Shown here piece after piece: positions 1 through 6,717 of a DNA stretch of 7,703 bases. The stretch's first letter is position 1; every line of letters begins with the position of its first letter. The notes below the pieces were generated by a model. That model had not been told where the DNA came from, did no database searches, and worked only from the letters and a program-made list of their open reading frames with translations. Source of the DNA: Rhodospirillales bacterium (GTDB taxonomy: Bacteria; Pseudomonadota; Alphaproteobacteria; Acetobacterales; Acetobacteraceae). The DNA is taken from contig JANXSA010000312.1 in the NCBI GenBank assembly GCA_025352915.1, positions 1 to 7,703 of the forward strand. Direction: 5' to 3'. A program made the position numbers and the translations under genes.

Positions 1-911
1 CCCAGATGCCGCTTCGCCCGCAGCCGATCAATCCCGGCCGGCGAAATCACCCGCGCCCCGTCCAATTCGCCACCCGCCGCCAGCGCCCCATAAATCCGCG
101 CCAGCCCCTGCGCCGAAGCCTGGCCATTCGCCGCCGGAATCTGCGCCGCCCGCCACGCCCTTGTGTTCGGCAGCTTCGGGTCCGCCACCGGATTGGTCAC
201 CGCCCGGCGCGGAATCTCCGCCAGCTTCGGCCCCCCAGGGATGGCATTGGCCGGCGGCGGCCCCAGCAACTCCGCCACCCGCCAATCCTGCGCCGCGGCC
301 AGCCCAACATGGAAATCCGCCCCCAGCGGCAGGGCAATCGCGTCGCGAATGAACCCGCCCATGTCCTGCCCGGTAATCCGCCGCACCACCTCCCCGGCCA
401 GGAACCCATGCGTCACGGCATGATACGACGCCAGCGTCCCCGGCACCCAGTAAGGCGCCTGCGCCGCCAGCCGAGCCGTCGCCGTCGGCCAGTCATACAA
501 GTCATCCCAGGTGGTCGGCGCCTCCCACCCGTTCACCCCCGACTGATGCGAAAGAATCTGCCCAATCGTGATGCCGGCTTTCCCGTTGGCCGCAAATTCC
601 GGCCAATACCGCGCCACCGGGTCCTCGTAGCTGGCCAGACCCCGGTCCACCAGCATCGCCACCGCCAACGCCGCAACCCCCTTGCTCGCCGACCACACAT
701 TCACCAGCGTGTCCCGCGCCCAAGGCCGGGTGCGCGCCGCATCAGTAAACCCGCCCCACAAATCCGCAACGCAGCGCCCATCAAGATACACCGCCAGCGC
801 CGCCCCGCACTCCTCATCCTCGCCGCCGCGCCGGAAATTGGCGGCAAACGCGTCATGCACCCCGTCGAACCCGGGCGCCACCCACCCGGCAATGCTGGCA
901 ATTCCGCTCAT
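1..911 (-). CDS. Serine hydrolase, beta-lactamase fold (class C / family VIII esterase-like), 3' end cut by window edge
   Basis: The minus-strand frame opens at the ATG at 911 and stays open to the window edge, giving 303 residues without a stop. A GGGGAGAA ribosome site precedes the ATG. The S-x-x-K motif of serine beta-lactamases and related hydrolases is seen as Ser74-Ala-Ser-Lys77 (in NVWSASKG). The second catalytic motif is probably Tyr163 in SYHAVTHG, as in EstB-like family VIII esterases. Conserved context includes DPVARYWPEF (97-106) and ITIGQILSHQSG (114-125). Relatives are usually about 380-420 residues, so roughly 80-110 C-terminal residues lie outside the window. No signal peptide is evident, so it is probably cytoplasmic. 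It starts 26 bases after the amidase stop on the same strand, suggesting one transcript. By family it would cleave esters, amides or lactams through a Ser acyl-enzyme; the substrate cannot be read from the sequence. NylB-type amide hydrolase is an alternative within the same fold. Confidence 0.88.
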   Translation of the reverse strand, partial: MSGIASIAGWVAPGFDGVHDAFAANFRRGGEDEECGAALAVYLDGRCVADLWGGFTDAARTRPWARDTLVNVWSASKGVAALAVAMLVDRGLASYEDPVARYWPEFAANGKAGITIGQILSHQSGVNGWEAPTTWDDLYDWPTATARLAAQAPYWVPGTLASYHAVTHGFLAGEVVRRITGQDMGGFIRDAIALPLGADFHVGLAAAQDWRVAELLGPPPANAIPGGPKLAEIPRRAVTNPVADPKLPNTRAWRAAQIPAANGQASAQGLARIYGALAAGGELDGARVISPAGIDRLRAKRHL

Positions 912-937
912 CGGCCGTTCTCCCCAATCCGCCGACC

Positions 938-2263
938 CTACGCCGCCGACAGCCCCGCCACAAACCCCGCCACCCCCGAAAGCGCCCGCTCTCCCAATGG
1001 CTGGCCCAGCAACTGCACCCCCAGCGGCAACCCGCCCAACCGCAACAGCGGCAACGAAATCGCCGGACAGCGCAGCGCCGACGCCGCCACATTGAAGATC
1101 GAGTTCCCGGTATAGGCGATGCCAACCGGCGCCACCCCCGGCGCCGACAGCGTGATGCAGGCATCGGCCTCGTCGGCCAACAGCATCAGCCGCTCGCGCA
1201 TCACATCGCGCCGATGCAGCAGCACCCGGTACTCCTCCATCGTCGTCCGAGCCCCCGCCGCCACGCCTTCGCGCAAATGCGCGCTCATCCCGTCGGGATG
1301 CCGCGCCGCGATCTCCGCCAGCGGCCAGGCCTTTTCCCAATTGTTGATCGCCTGTGACACCGCGCCGGCCTCGGCAATCGCCTCCTCCAGCAACGCCACC
1401 CGCCCCGATGTGGTCCGGTCGATCAGATGCACCCCGGCAGCACCCAGCCGCGCCAGAAACCCCTGGAACGCATCGATCGCCTCGGGCTCCGCCACCGCCC
1501 AGCCCGCCGTCTGCAACACCGCCAGCGTCCCAGGCCTGCGCGCCGGCAACGGCACCGCCCCGCCCACAAACGGCGCAAACCCTGGATCGCCGCCCACGAT
1601 CGACGCAATCGCATGGCACACCGCCCAGCCATCCTCCAGCGTCGCCGACAGCGTGCCCAAAACATTCTGACTGAACTGGTCGCTGATCCCGCCGCGATTG
1701 ATCGCGCCAAACGTCGGCTTGAACCCAACCACGCCACAAAAACTCGCCGGCCGCAGGATCGACCCGCCCACCTGGCTGCCAATCGCCACCGGCACCATCC
1801 CCGCCGCCACCGCCGCCGCCGAGCCCGACGACGAACCACCAGGGGTCCGCGCGGGATCATGCGGATTGGTCGTCGGCCCCGCCACCATGTCGGCAAACTC
1901 GGTCGTCACCGCCTTGCCAACAATCACCGCCCCCGCCCGCCGCAGCGCATAGGCCACCGCCGAATCCCGCTGGCCCTTCCGGCCAGCAAAAATCGGCGAC
2001 CCGAACCCGGTCGGCATGTCGGCCGTCTCCAGGATGTCCTTCAACGCGATCGGCATCCCGTCAATCGCCGACAGCGGCGAGCCCTCCCGCCAGCGCACAG
2101 TCGAAGCATCCGCCGCCGCCCGCGCCGACTCCGGCGCCAGATGGGCAAACGCCCGCACCACCGGCTCCCGCGCCGCGATCGTCGCCAGGCACGCCTCAAG
2201 CAAATCGCGCGGCGACCCGATCCCCTCGCCAAACCCGGCACTCAGCGCGGCATAGCTGGTCAT
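938..2263 (-). CDS. Amidase-signature family amidase
   Basis: A 441-residue protein with the amidase-signature Ser-cisSer-Lys triad. Lys75 is in GMPIALKD, the cis-serine Ser144 is in the Gly/Ser-rich PGGSSSGSA loop (141-149), and the nucleophile Ser168 is in QVGGSILRPASF. The 24-residue distance between the two serines matches the family. Usual family length is 430-510 residues. The start ATG at 2263 has GGAGG about 7 bases upstream, supporting this start. No signal peptide or membrane segment is visible, so it is probably cytoplasmic. The family hydrolyses amides to acid plus ammonia or amine; the substrate is not identifiable. A GatA subunit is unlikely, because gatB and gatC are absent and a serine hydrolase gene follows instead. 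It is first in a probable two-gene operon with the hydrolase downstream, divergent from another amidase. Leu170 sits where relatives usually have Arg (SIRxPA), a small deviation beside the nucleophile. Confidence 0.92.
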   Translation of the reverse strand: MTSYAALSAGFGEGIGSPRDLLEACLATIAAREPVVRAFAHLAPESARAAADASTVRWREGSPLSAIDGMPIALKDILETADMPTGFGSPIFAGRKGQRDSAVAYALRRAGAVIVGKAVTTEFADMVAGPTTNPHDPARTPGGSSSGSAAAVAAGMVPVAIGSQVGGSILRPASFCGVVGFKPTFGAINRGGISDQFSQNVLGTLSATLEDGWAVCHAIASIVGGDPGFAPFVGGAVPLPARRPGTLAVLQTAGWAVAEPEAIDAFQGFLARLGAAGVHLIDRTTSGRVALLEEAIAEAGAVSQAINNWEKAWPLAEIAARHPDGMSAHLREGVAAGARTTMEEYRVLLHRRDVMRERLMLLADEADACITLSAPGVAPVGIAYTGNSIFNVAASALRCPAISLPLLRLGGLPLGVQLLGQPLGERALSGVAGFVAGLSAA

Positions 2264-2366
2264 GAAATTCCCTCCGATGCTCCCGCGATCCTAGGCCGCC
2301 GCCTGCGTTGACTCCAACCATCGACCCCCGCAGCATCCATCCAGCCGGCAACAGGGGGACACGAAG
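2264..2366. promoter_or_regulatory. Divergent intergenic region between two amidase genes, weak promoter candidates both ways
   Basis: These 103 bases must carry the promoters of both amidase genes. On the minus strand, TTGGAG (2317-2312) and TAGGAT (2293-2288) are 18 bases apart, a weak sigma70-like pair. On the plus strand, TTGACT (2308-2313) has a poor -10 (CAGCAT, 2331-2336) after 17 bases. The two -35 candidates overlap, so the promoters could compete. Ribosome sites are clearer: GGAGG for the minus gene and AGGGGGAC for the plus gene. I see no convincing operator dyad. Confidence 0.25.
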
Positions 2367-3863
2367 ATGGCGGTCATGGGCTGGAACGAATGGGCCAAAC
2401 ACGACGCCACCGCCCTGGCCGCCCTGGTGCGCAAAGGCGAGCTGACCCCGAAAGAAATCGCCGCCCAGGTCGCCGAGGGCGTTGCCCGCGTCGACCCCAA
2501 GCTCGGCGCCATCCTCGGCCTCTACGACGACGTCATCGCCAACCCCGACACCGACCACCCCAACAAGGCCGGCCTGCTCTACGGCGTCCCCGTCTTCGTC
2601 AAAGACCTCGGCCAGGCCATGGCCGGCCGCATGCAGGAAAGCGGCTCCAAACTTTGGAAAGGCTACGTCCCCACCGCCAACGACCCCCTGATCGACAACG
2701 CCCTGGCCGCCGGCCTCATCCCCATCGGCCGCTCCACCTCGCCCGAATTCGGCATGACCTTCGACACCGCGACGGACTACCTCGGCCCCGAGGGTCAACG
2801 ACAAGTCAAGGTCACCCGAAACCCCTGGAACCCCGCCCACACCCCCGGCGGCTCCTCCGGCGGCTCAGCGGCATCCGTCGCCGCCGGCGTCACCCCGATC
2901 AGCCTGTCCTCGGACGGCGGCGGCTCCACCCGCATCCCCGCCAGCTTCTCCGGCCTCGTCGGCCTCAAGGCGACGCGAGGCCGCGTCCCCCGCGCCCTCG
3001 CCCAAAGCGAATACATCAGCCGCATCGCCATCGACGGCGTCCTCACCCGCAGCGTCCGCGACACCGCCGCCGCCTATGAAACCCTCAGCCGCGTCCCCAA
3101 CGGCGGCAGCTTCATGCCCATCCGCGCCCCCAAACACGGCTACCTCGCCTCGCTGACCATCGACCCCGGCCGCCTGCGCATCGGCCTCTCCACCGGACGC
3201 TGGGGCCGCACCACCGACACCGACCCGCAAATCGCCACCCGCGTCCGCGAAGCCGCCCTCCTCCTGCAATCCCTCGGCCACCACGTCGAGGAACTCGACG
3301 ACACCACCATCTGCGACTGGGAAATCATGTGGCGCGGCTACATCACCCAATGGATCGGCAGCCGCGCCGGCTTCGTCGCCATGGCCCGCGACCGCGGCGT
3401 CGAGCCCCAGGAACTGGCCAGCCACCTCTCCACCATGACCTACCGCCATTACCTGGCGCACAGCCGCTACGACAAGTTCGACATCTTCGCCATGATGGCC
3501 GCCAACAACACCACCACCCGCAGCTTCGGCCGCCTGATGGACCGCTACGACCTCCTCCTCACCCCCACCCTCGCCATCCGCGTCCCCCAAGCCAACGGCC
3601 CCTACTCCCTCCTCGCCGACGAAGAACTCGACCCCTGGGTCGAACGCCTGGCCAATGCCTGCCGATACACCATGCCCGGCAACGAAACCGGCATGCCCGG
3701 CATCTCCCTGCCCGCCGGCCTGGACCACGAAGGCCTGCCCATCGGCATCCAAATCCACGGCAACTTCGCCTGCGAAGACACCCTCATCCAAATCGCCGCC
3801 CAGATCGAACGCGCCAAGCCCGAATGGTTCGGCGCAATACCCGGCATCCATGTCAGCAAGTAA
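2367..3863 (+). CDS. Amidase-signature amidase, NylA (6-aminohexanoate cyclic-dimer hydrolase)-like
   Basis: A 498-residue amidase-signature enzyme with the complete triad: Lys79 in GVPVFVKDL, cis-Ser163 in TPGGSSGGSA, and nucleophile Ser187 in DGGGSTRIPASF, 24 residues after Ser163. The length and the layout (GVPxxxKD, then ThrArgAsnProTrpAsn before the Gly/Ser loop, GLVGLKATRGRVP after the nucleophile, and GMPGISLPxGL then GLPIGIQIHG near the C terminus) resemble NylA and related linear-amide hydrolases of about 490 residues. From family knowledge it cleaves an amide bond through Ser187; the natural substrate is unknown. AGGGGGAC lies about 7 bases before the ATG. The protein appears cytoplasmic, with no leader. 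It is divergent from the other amidase. The last codons (Ser-Lys-stop) lie inside a dispersed repeat (3854-3909), so the C-terminal end may have been set by that element. It is paralogous to, but clearly different from, the amidase at 938-2263. Confidence 0.92.
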   Translation: MAVMGWNEWAKHDATALAALVRKGELTPKEIAAQVAEGVARVDPKLGAILGLYDDVIANPDTDHPNKAGLLYGVPVFVKDLGQAMAGRMQESGSKLWKGYVPTANDPLIDNALAAGLIPIGRSTSPEFGMTFDTATDYLGPEGQRQVKVTRNPWNPAHTPGGSSGGSAASVAAGVTPISLSSDGGGSTRIPASFSGLVGLKATRGRVPRALAQSEYISRIAIDGVLTRSVRDTAAAYETLSRVPNGGSFMPIRAPKHGYLASLTIDPGRLRIGLSTGRWGRTTDTDPQIATRVREAALLLQSLGHHVEELDDTTICDWEIMWRGYITQWIGSRAGFVAMARDRGVEPQELASHLSTMTYRHYLAHSRYDKFDIFAMMAANNTTTRSFGRLMDRYDLLLTPTLAIRVPQANGPYSLLADEELDPWVERLANACRYTMPGNETGMPGISLPAGLDHEGLPIGIQIHGNFACEDTLIQIAAQIERAKPEWFGAIPGIHVSK

Positions 3864-3909
3864 AAATCTTCTTTTTGTGAACAAAAAGAAGCAAAAAAAC
3901 TTCATCCAT
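3854..3909 (-). repeat. Dispersed hairpin repeat, copy 1 (minus orientation)
   Basis: This 56-base element matches copy 3 (7143-7198) at 55 positions; 3862-3909 is identical. The core is a dyad: CTTCTTTTTGT (3868-3878) pairs with ACAAAAAGAAG (3881-3891), followed by A7 and ACTTCATCCAT-like sequence. It holds the stop codon of the upstream amidase (3861-3863). Read on the minus strand, the hairpin is followed by ATTTTT, which would make a terminator in that direction. On the plus strand no T-run follows, so terminating the amidase transcript here is uncertain. The strong A/T content contrasts with the surrounding GC-rich DNA. Confidence 0.9.
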
Positions 3910-3943
3910 GGCACCCGGCAAAAATCATGAATCACCCGAGCTA

Positions 3944-3993
3944 ATGGAAAACGTTTTTTTGGTTCTTTTTGTTCACAAAAAGAACACTTCCTG
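3944..3993 (+). repeat. Dispersed hairpin repeat, copy 2 (plus orientation)
   Basis: A diverged copy of the same element, inverted relative to copy 1. It runs from ATGGAAAACG through T7 (3954-3960) to the hairpin GTTCTTTTTGT (3962-3972) / ACAAAAAGAAC (3975-3985), then ACTTCCTG. At the base of the stem the C-G pair of copies 1 and 3 is replaced by G-C, so pairing is kept. The T-run that follows the hairpin in the other copies is missing. Its end touches the ATG of the downstream membrane-protein gene. With copy 1 it forms an inverted pair separated by 34 bases (3910-3943), in which I see no gene or clear promoter. Confidence 0.85.
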
Positions 3994-5028
3994 ATGCTCC
4001 CTCCCTTCCTCCTAGGCCTAGCCTTCGGCGCAGTGATGCTCCTCTCGGCCTTCAGCTTCGCCGGCGCCTTCCGCCGCTTCCTCACGGACCGCCGAAGCGC
4101 TGGCGTTCGCGCCCAATTCCTGATGATCGCCGCCGCCACCCTCCTGATCCTGCCGGCAACGAAGGCGGGAACCCTGTTCGGCACCCCGGTCCGCGGCCTC
4201 ATCTTCCCCCCCGGCACAGCCGTCGTCATCGGCGCCTTCGTCTTCGGCATCGGCATGCAACTCGGCGGCGGCTGCGCCAGCGGCACGCTTTACGCCACCG
4301 GCGGCGGCAGCCTGCGCGCCCTGCTGACCCTGGCCTTCTTCGTCATCGGCGCCACCCTGGCGAGCTGGCAATCGGAATGGTGGCAACACTGGCCCGCCCC
4401 ACCCCCGCTCGCTTTGGCCGAAACCTTCGGCCTCCTCCCCGCCCTACTCGGCACAGTAACCCTCCTCGCCGCCGCCGCCTGGCTCACCTGGCACCTGGAG
4501 CGCCGCCGCCACGGCACCGCCGAGCCGATCCGCCGCCCGCTCCTCTGGGCCGCCCTCGCCCTGGCCGCGCTGAACTTCCTGACCCTCCCCATCGCCGGCC
4601 GCCCCTGGGCCATCACCGCCGCCTTCCCCCTCTGGGGCGCCAAGACCGTCGCCGCCCTGGGCCTCGACGAGCCCGCCTTCTGGCCCTTCTGGGAGGACCC
4701 CACCCGCATCGAGGCCCTCCTGCGCCCCCTATCCGCCGACCGGATGACCGCGATGGATTTCGGTATGATCGCCGGCGCCTTCCTCGCCGCCACCGTGGCG
4801 GGAAAATTCGCCCTCGGCCGCCTGACCCAAGGCGAAGCCGCCGCCTCCACAATCGGCGGCCTTCTGCTCGGCATCGGCGCCGTCCTCGCCTCCGGCTGCA
4901 ACATCAGCGCCTACGTCTCCGGCATCGCGTCGGGCAGCCTGCACGGCTGGCTCTGGATCGCCCCGGCCCTGTTCGGCAACTGGCTCGGCCTCCATTTGCG
5001 TCCCGCCTTCGGAATCCGCGAAGTTTGA
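3994..5028 (+). CDS. YeeE/YedE family membrane protein, TsuA-type thiosulfate/sulfur transporter
   Basis: A very hydrophobic 344-residue protein with about nine likely membrane segments (roughly 3-25, 42-58, 75-93, 108-126, 145-165, 183-202, 256-275, 286-304, 317-336). It carries the two signature sites of the YeeE/YedE sulfur-transport family: GGGCASGTLYATGGG with Cys94, and ASGCNISAYVSGI with Cys302. These are the only cysteines in the protein. In the structurally studied TsuA, cysteines at the equivalent places relay thiosulfate through the pore; a third family cysteine has no counterpart here. It is therefore likely an inner-membrane importer of thiosulfate or another sulfur species. The ATG is the first possible ATG/GTG/TTG start after the stop at 3928-3930 in this frame, but no Shine-Dalgarno precedes it because repeat copy 2 abuts it. 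A sulfur-oxidation operon follows 73 bases later, which supports a sulfur substrate. The exact ligand is uncertain. Confidence 0.9.
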   Translation: MLPPFLLGLAFGAVMLLSAFSFAGAFRRFLTDRRSAGVRAQFLMIAAATLLILPATKAGTLFGTPVRGLIFPPGTAVVIGAFVFGIGMQLGGGCASGTLYATGGGSLRALLTLAFFVIGATLASWQSEWWQHWPAPPPLALAETFGLLPALLGTVTLLAAAAWLTWHLERRRHGTAEPIRRPLLWAALALAALNFLTLPIAGRPWAITAAFPLWGAKTVAALGLDEPAFWPFWEDPTRIEALLRPLSADRMTAMDFGMIAGAFLAATVAGKFALGRLTQGEAAASTIGGLLLGIGAVLASGCNISAYVSGIASGSLHGWLWIAPALFGNWLGLHLRPAFGIREV

Positions 5029-5065
5029 CAATCCACCATCCCCAGGTGTTCTATCGTTCCATAAT
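5025..5065 (+). promoter_or_regulatory. Candidate sigma70-type promoter for fccA-fccB-soxY
   Basis: A consensus TTGACA (5025-5030) overlaps the TGA stop of the membrane-protein gene. TTCTAT (5049-5054) follows after 18 bases as a weak -10, and CATAAT (5060-5065) is a better -10 but too far from this -35. The stretch is clearly AT-richer than its surroundings. It would allow the fcc-sox genes to be transcribed separately from the transporter gene. Confidence 0.4.
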
Positions 5066-5067
5066 TC

Positions 5068-5085
5068 TACGCAACAAATTGCGTA
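5068..5085. promoter_or_regulatory. 18-base dyad upstream of fccA, candidate repressor operator
   Basis: TACGCAA (5068-5074), a CAAA spacer (5075-5078) and TTGCGTA (5079-5085) form a perfect 7+7 inverted repeat. It lies between the candidate promoter and the ribosome site GCGAGG (5091-5096) of fccA, where a bound repressor would block transcription. AT-rich dyads of this size are typical of winged-helix dimers, and sulfur-oxidation genes are often controlled by ArsR-type SoxR or BigR regulators. No regulator gene is in the window, so its identity is inference. Confidence 0.5.
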
Positions 5086-5101
5086 AATTGGCGAGGCACC
5101 A

Positions 5102-5425
5102 ATGCGACACGCCCTCCTGGCCGCCCTGACCCTCCTCGTCCTGCCGAATCCCACCCAAGCCCAAGCCCAGGCCCAGGCCCAGGCCCCGGCCCAGGCCCCG
5201 GCCCCCCTGGCCGCCCAAGCCTGTCTCGGCTGCCACGCCGCCCCCAGCCTCATCCCCGCCATCGCCGGCCGCCCCGCCGCCGACCTCGCCGCCGCCCTGA
5301 CCGCCTTCCGCGCCAACGAGCGCCCCAACACCATCATGGGCCGCATCGCCCGCGGCTACACCGAGGCCGAAATCGCCGCCCTGGCCGCCCATTTCGCCAG
5401 CCTGTCGCCAGGAGCCGCCCGATGA
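5102..5425 (+). CDS. fccA: Monoheme c-type cytochrome, cytochrome subunit of flavocytochrome c sulfide dehydrogenase
   Basis: A 107-residue preprotein. Residues 1-20 form a Sec signal peptide (MRHALLAALTLLVLP, cleavage likely after TQA), so it acts in the periplasm. Residues 20-35 are a Gln-Ala/Pro-Ala repeat, probably a flexible linker. The single heme site is C41-L-G-C44-H45, and Met79 in NTIMGRIARGYT is the likely second iron ligand. YTEAEIAALAAHFASL is a typical C-terminal cytochrome c helix. As the gene just before fccB, overlapping it by 4 bases (ATGA), it is best read as the small electron-accepting subunit of FCSD, as in the monoheme FccA of some sulfur oxidisers; the Allochromatium subunit is diheme and larger. 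GCGAGG five bases before the ATG supports the start. A generic class I cytochrome c serving the same flavoprotein is the alternative. Both a promoter candidate and a dyad precede it. Confidence 0.85.
   Translation: MRHALLAALTLLVLPNPTQAQAQAQAQAPAQAPAPLAAQACLGCHAAPSLIPAIAGRPAADLAAALTAFRANERPNTIMGRIARGYTEAEIAALAAHFASLSPGAAR
5154..5201 (+). repeat. Hexanucleotide tandem repeat inside fccA
   Basis: Eight contiguous six-base units of the form CCC(A/C)(A/G)G encode alternating Gln-Ala and Pro-Ala in the linker between the FccA signal peptide and its heme domain. The reading frame is preserved for any number of units, so strand slippage could change linker length without frameshift. Confidence 0.8.
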
Positions 5426-6717
5426 CCCCCACCCTCTCAAGGCGCGGCTTCCTCGCCGCCGCCACAATCGCCGCTACCCTGGCCATGCCAACAATCGCCC
5501 GCGCGCAAAACACGACCGGAGGGGCCTCGGCCCGCCTCGTCATCGTCGGCGGCGGCTTCGGCGGCGCCTCGGCCGCCCGCTTCGCCCGCATCGCCTACCC
5601 CTGGCTCGACGTCACCCTCATCGAACCACAACCCAAATTCGTCACCTGCCCCTACGGCAACCTGGTCCTCGCCGGCCTGCGCAACCTCGACGACATCACC
5701 CACTCCTACGACGGCCTCAAAGCCCGCGGCGTGAAACTGGTCCAGGACTGGGTAGACGGCATCGACCCCGTCGCCAAAACCCTCCGCCTGCGCGGCGGCA
5801 CCACCATCGCCTACGACCGCCTGATCCTCTCCCCCGGCATCGCCCTGCGCTGGGGCGCCATCGAGGGCTACACCGAGGCCGCCGCCCAAACCATCCCGCA
5901 CGGCTGGATCCCCGGCGACGGCAGCCAAACAACCCTCCTGCGCCGCCAGCTCGAAGCCATGGAAGACGGCGGCGTCGTCGGCATCGCCATCCCCGCCAAC
6001 CCCTTCCGCTGCCCGCCCGGCCCCTACGAGCGCATCAGCATGATCGCCCACTACCTCAAGCACCATAAGCCGAAATCCAAAATCCTCGCGCTGGACGCCA
6101 AGGACGCCTTCAGCAAACAAGGCCTGTTCCAGGACGGCTGGAAACAACTCTACGGCGACATGATCGAATGGGTCCCGCTCTCCAAGGACGGAAAAGTCAC
6201 CCGCGTCGACGTCGCCACCCGCACCCTGGAAACCGAGTTCGGCGCCAAGCACAAAGTCGCCGTCGCCAACATCATCCCGCCCCAATCCGCCGCCAAAATC
6301 GCCATCGATGCCGGCCTCACCGACGCCTCCGGCTGGGTCCCCGTCAACCCGCGCACCTTCGAATCCCGCGCCGCCCCCGGCATCCACGTCATCGGCGACG
6401 CCAATATCGGCGCCCCCATGCCCAAATCCGGCTACGTCGCCAACACCACCGCCAAGCAAGCCGTCGCCAGCGCCGCCGCACTCCTGCGCGGCGAAGCCCC
6501 GCCCGAACCCGTCTACTTCAACACCTGCTACAGCCATGTCGGCGAAGCCTACGGCATCTCCGTCGTCAACATCTTCCGCGCAACTGACACCGCCATCACC
6601 GAAGTCCCCAACGCCGGCGGCGTCTCCCCCCGCGGCGACCTCCCCGAACAACGCCGCTTCGAAGCCCTCTACGCCGACGCCTGGTACCGCTCCATCACCC
6701 AGGACGCCTTTGCGTGA
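5422..6717 (+). CDS. fccB: Flavoprotein subunit of flavocytochrome c sulfide dehydrogenase (FccB/SoxF)
   Basis: A 431-residue periplasmic FAD enzyme that oxidises sulfide to sulfur or polysulfide and reduces cytochrome c. A Tat leader begins with SRRGFL (6-11) and ends near ARAQ (26-29). The FAD-binding GGGFGG is at 43-48. Cys76 in VTCPYGNL matches the cysteine that binds FAD covalently in Allochromatium FccB. Cys197 (NPFRCPPGPYER) and Cys369 (FNTCYSHVG) match the redox-active disulfide next to the flavin. ILALDAKDAFSKQGLF (221-236) and the second FAD contact GDANIG (325-330) are also characteristic, and the C-terminal part fits the FCSD flavin-binding domain. Length is normal. All catalytic cysteines are present, so the enzyme is probably functional rather than a distant sulfide:quinone reductase. 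It overlaps fccA (ATGA) and soxY (GTGA), implying translational coupling and a shared transcript. Confidence 0.95.
   Translation: MTPTLSRRGFLAAATIAATLAMPTIARAQNTTGGASARLVIVGGGFGGASAARFARIAYPWLDVTLIEPQPKFVTCPYGNLVLAGLRNLDDITHSYDGLKARGVKLVQDWVDGIDPVAKTLRLRGGTTIAYDRLILSPGIALRWGAIEGYTEAAAQTIPHGWIPGDGSQTTLLRRQLEAMEDGGVVGIAIPANPFRCPPGPYERISMIAHYLKHHKPKSKILALDAKDAFSKQGLFQDGWKQLYGDMIEWVPLSKDGKVTRVDVATRTLETEFGAKHKVAVANIIPPQSAAKIAIDAGLTDASGWVPVNPRTFESRAAPGIHVIGDANIGAPMPKSGYVANTTAKQAVASAAALLRGEAPPEPVYFNTCYSHVGEAYGISVVNIFRATDTAITEVPNAGGVSPRGDLPEQRRFEALYADAWYRSITQDAFA

Noticed and set aside
6..1115. Plus-strand open frame of 369 codons at the left edge
   Set aside because: The product is Arg/Pro-rich with no domain. 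The minus strand here encodes the serine hydrolase and the end of the amidase.
938..2263. Calling this amidase GatA (Glu-tRNA amidotransferase subunit A)
   Set aside because: The amidase-signature triad alone is not specific, and gatB/gatC are absent nearby; the neighbours are hydrolases.
3868..3891. Copy 1 hairpin as a standard intrinsic terminator for the amidase
   Set aside because: On the plus strand the stem is A/U-rich and is followed by A7, not a T-run. It would fit the minus direction better, where there is no gene to terminate. Kept only as a repeat.
2865..4286. Long minus-strand open frame of 473 codons
   Set aside because: It lies antisense to the NylA-like amidase and the transporter gene, crosses the repeats, and encodes low-complexity Gly/Ala/Asp-rich sequence. 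It is a by-product of high GC.
3969..5129. Plus-strand open frame of 386 codons starting at TTG inside repeat copy 2
   Set aside because: It is an out-of-frame Arg/Pro/His-rich reading of the transporter gene, which has clear membrane segments and family motifs in its own frame.
5437..6651. Minus-strand open frame of 404 codons
   Set aside because: It is fully antisense to fccB, whose motifs are unambiguous. The Gly/Asp/Val-rich product is typical of an antisense shadow.
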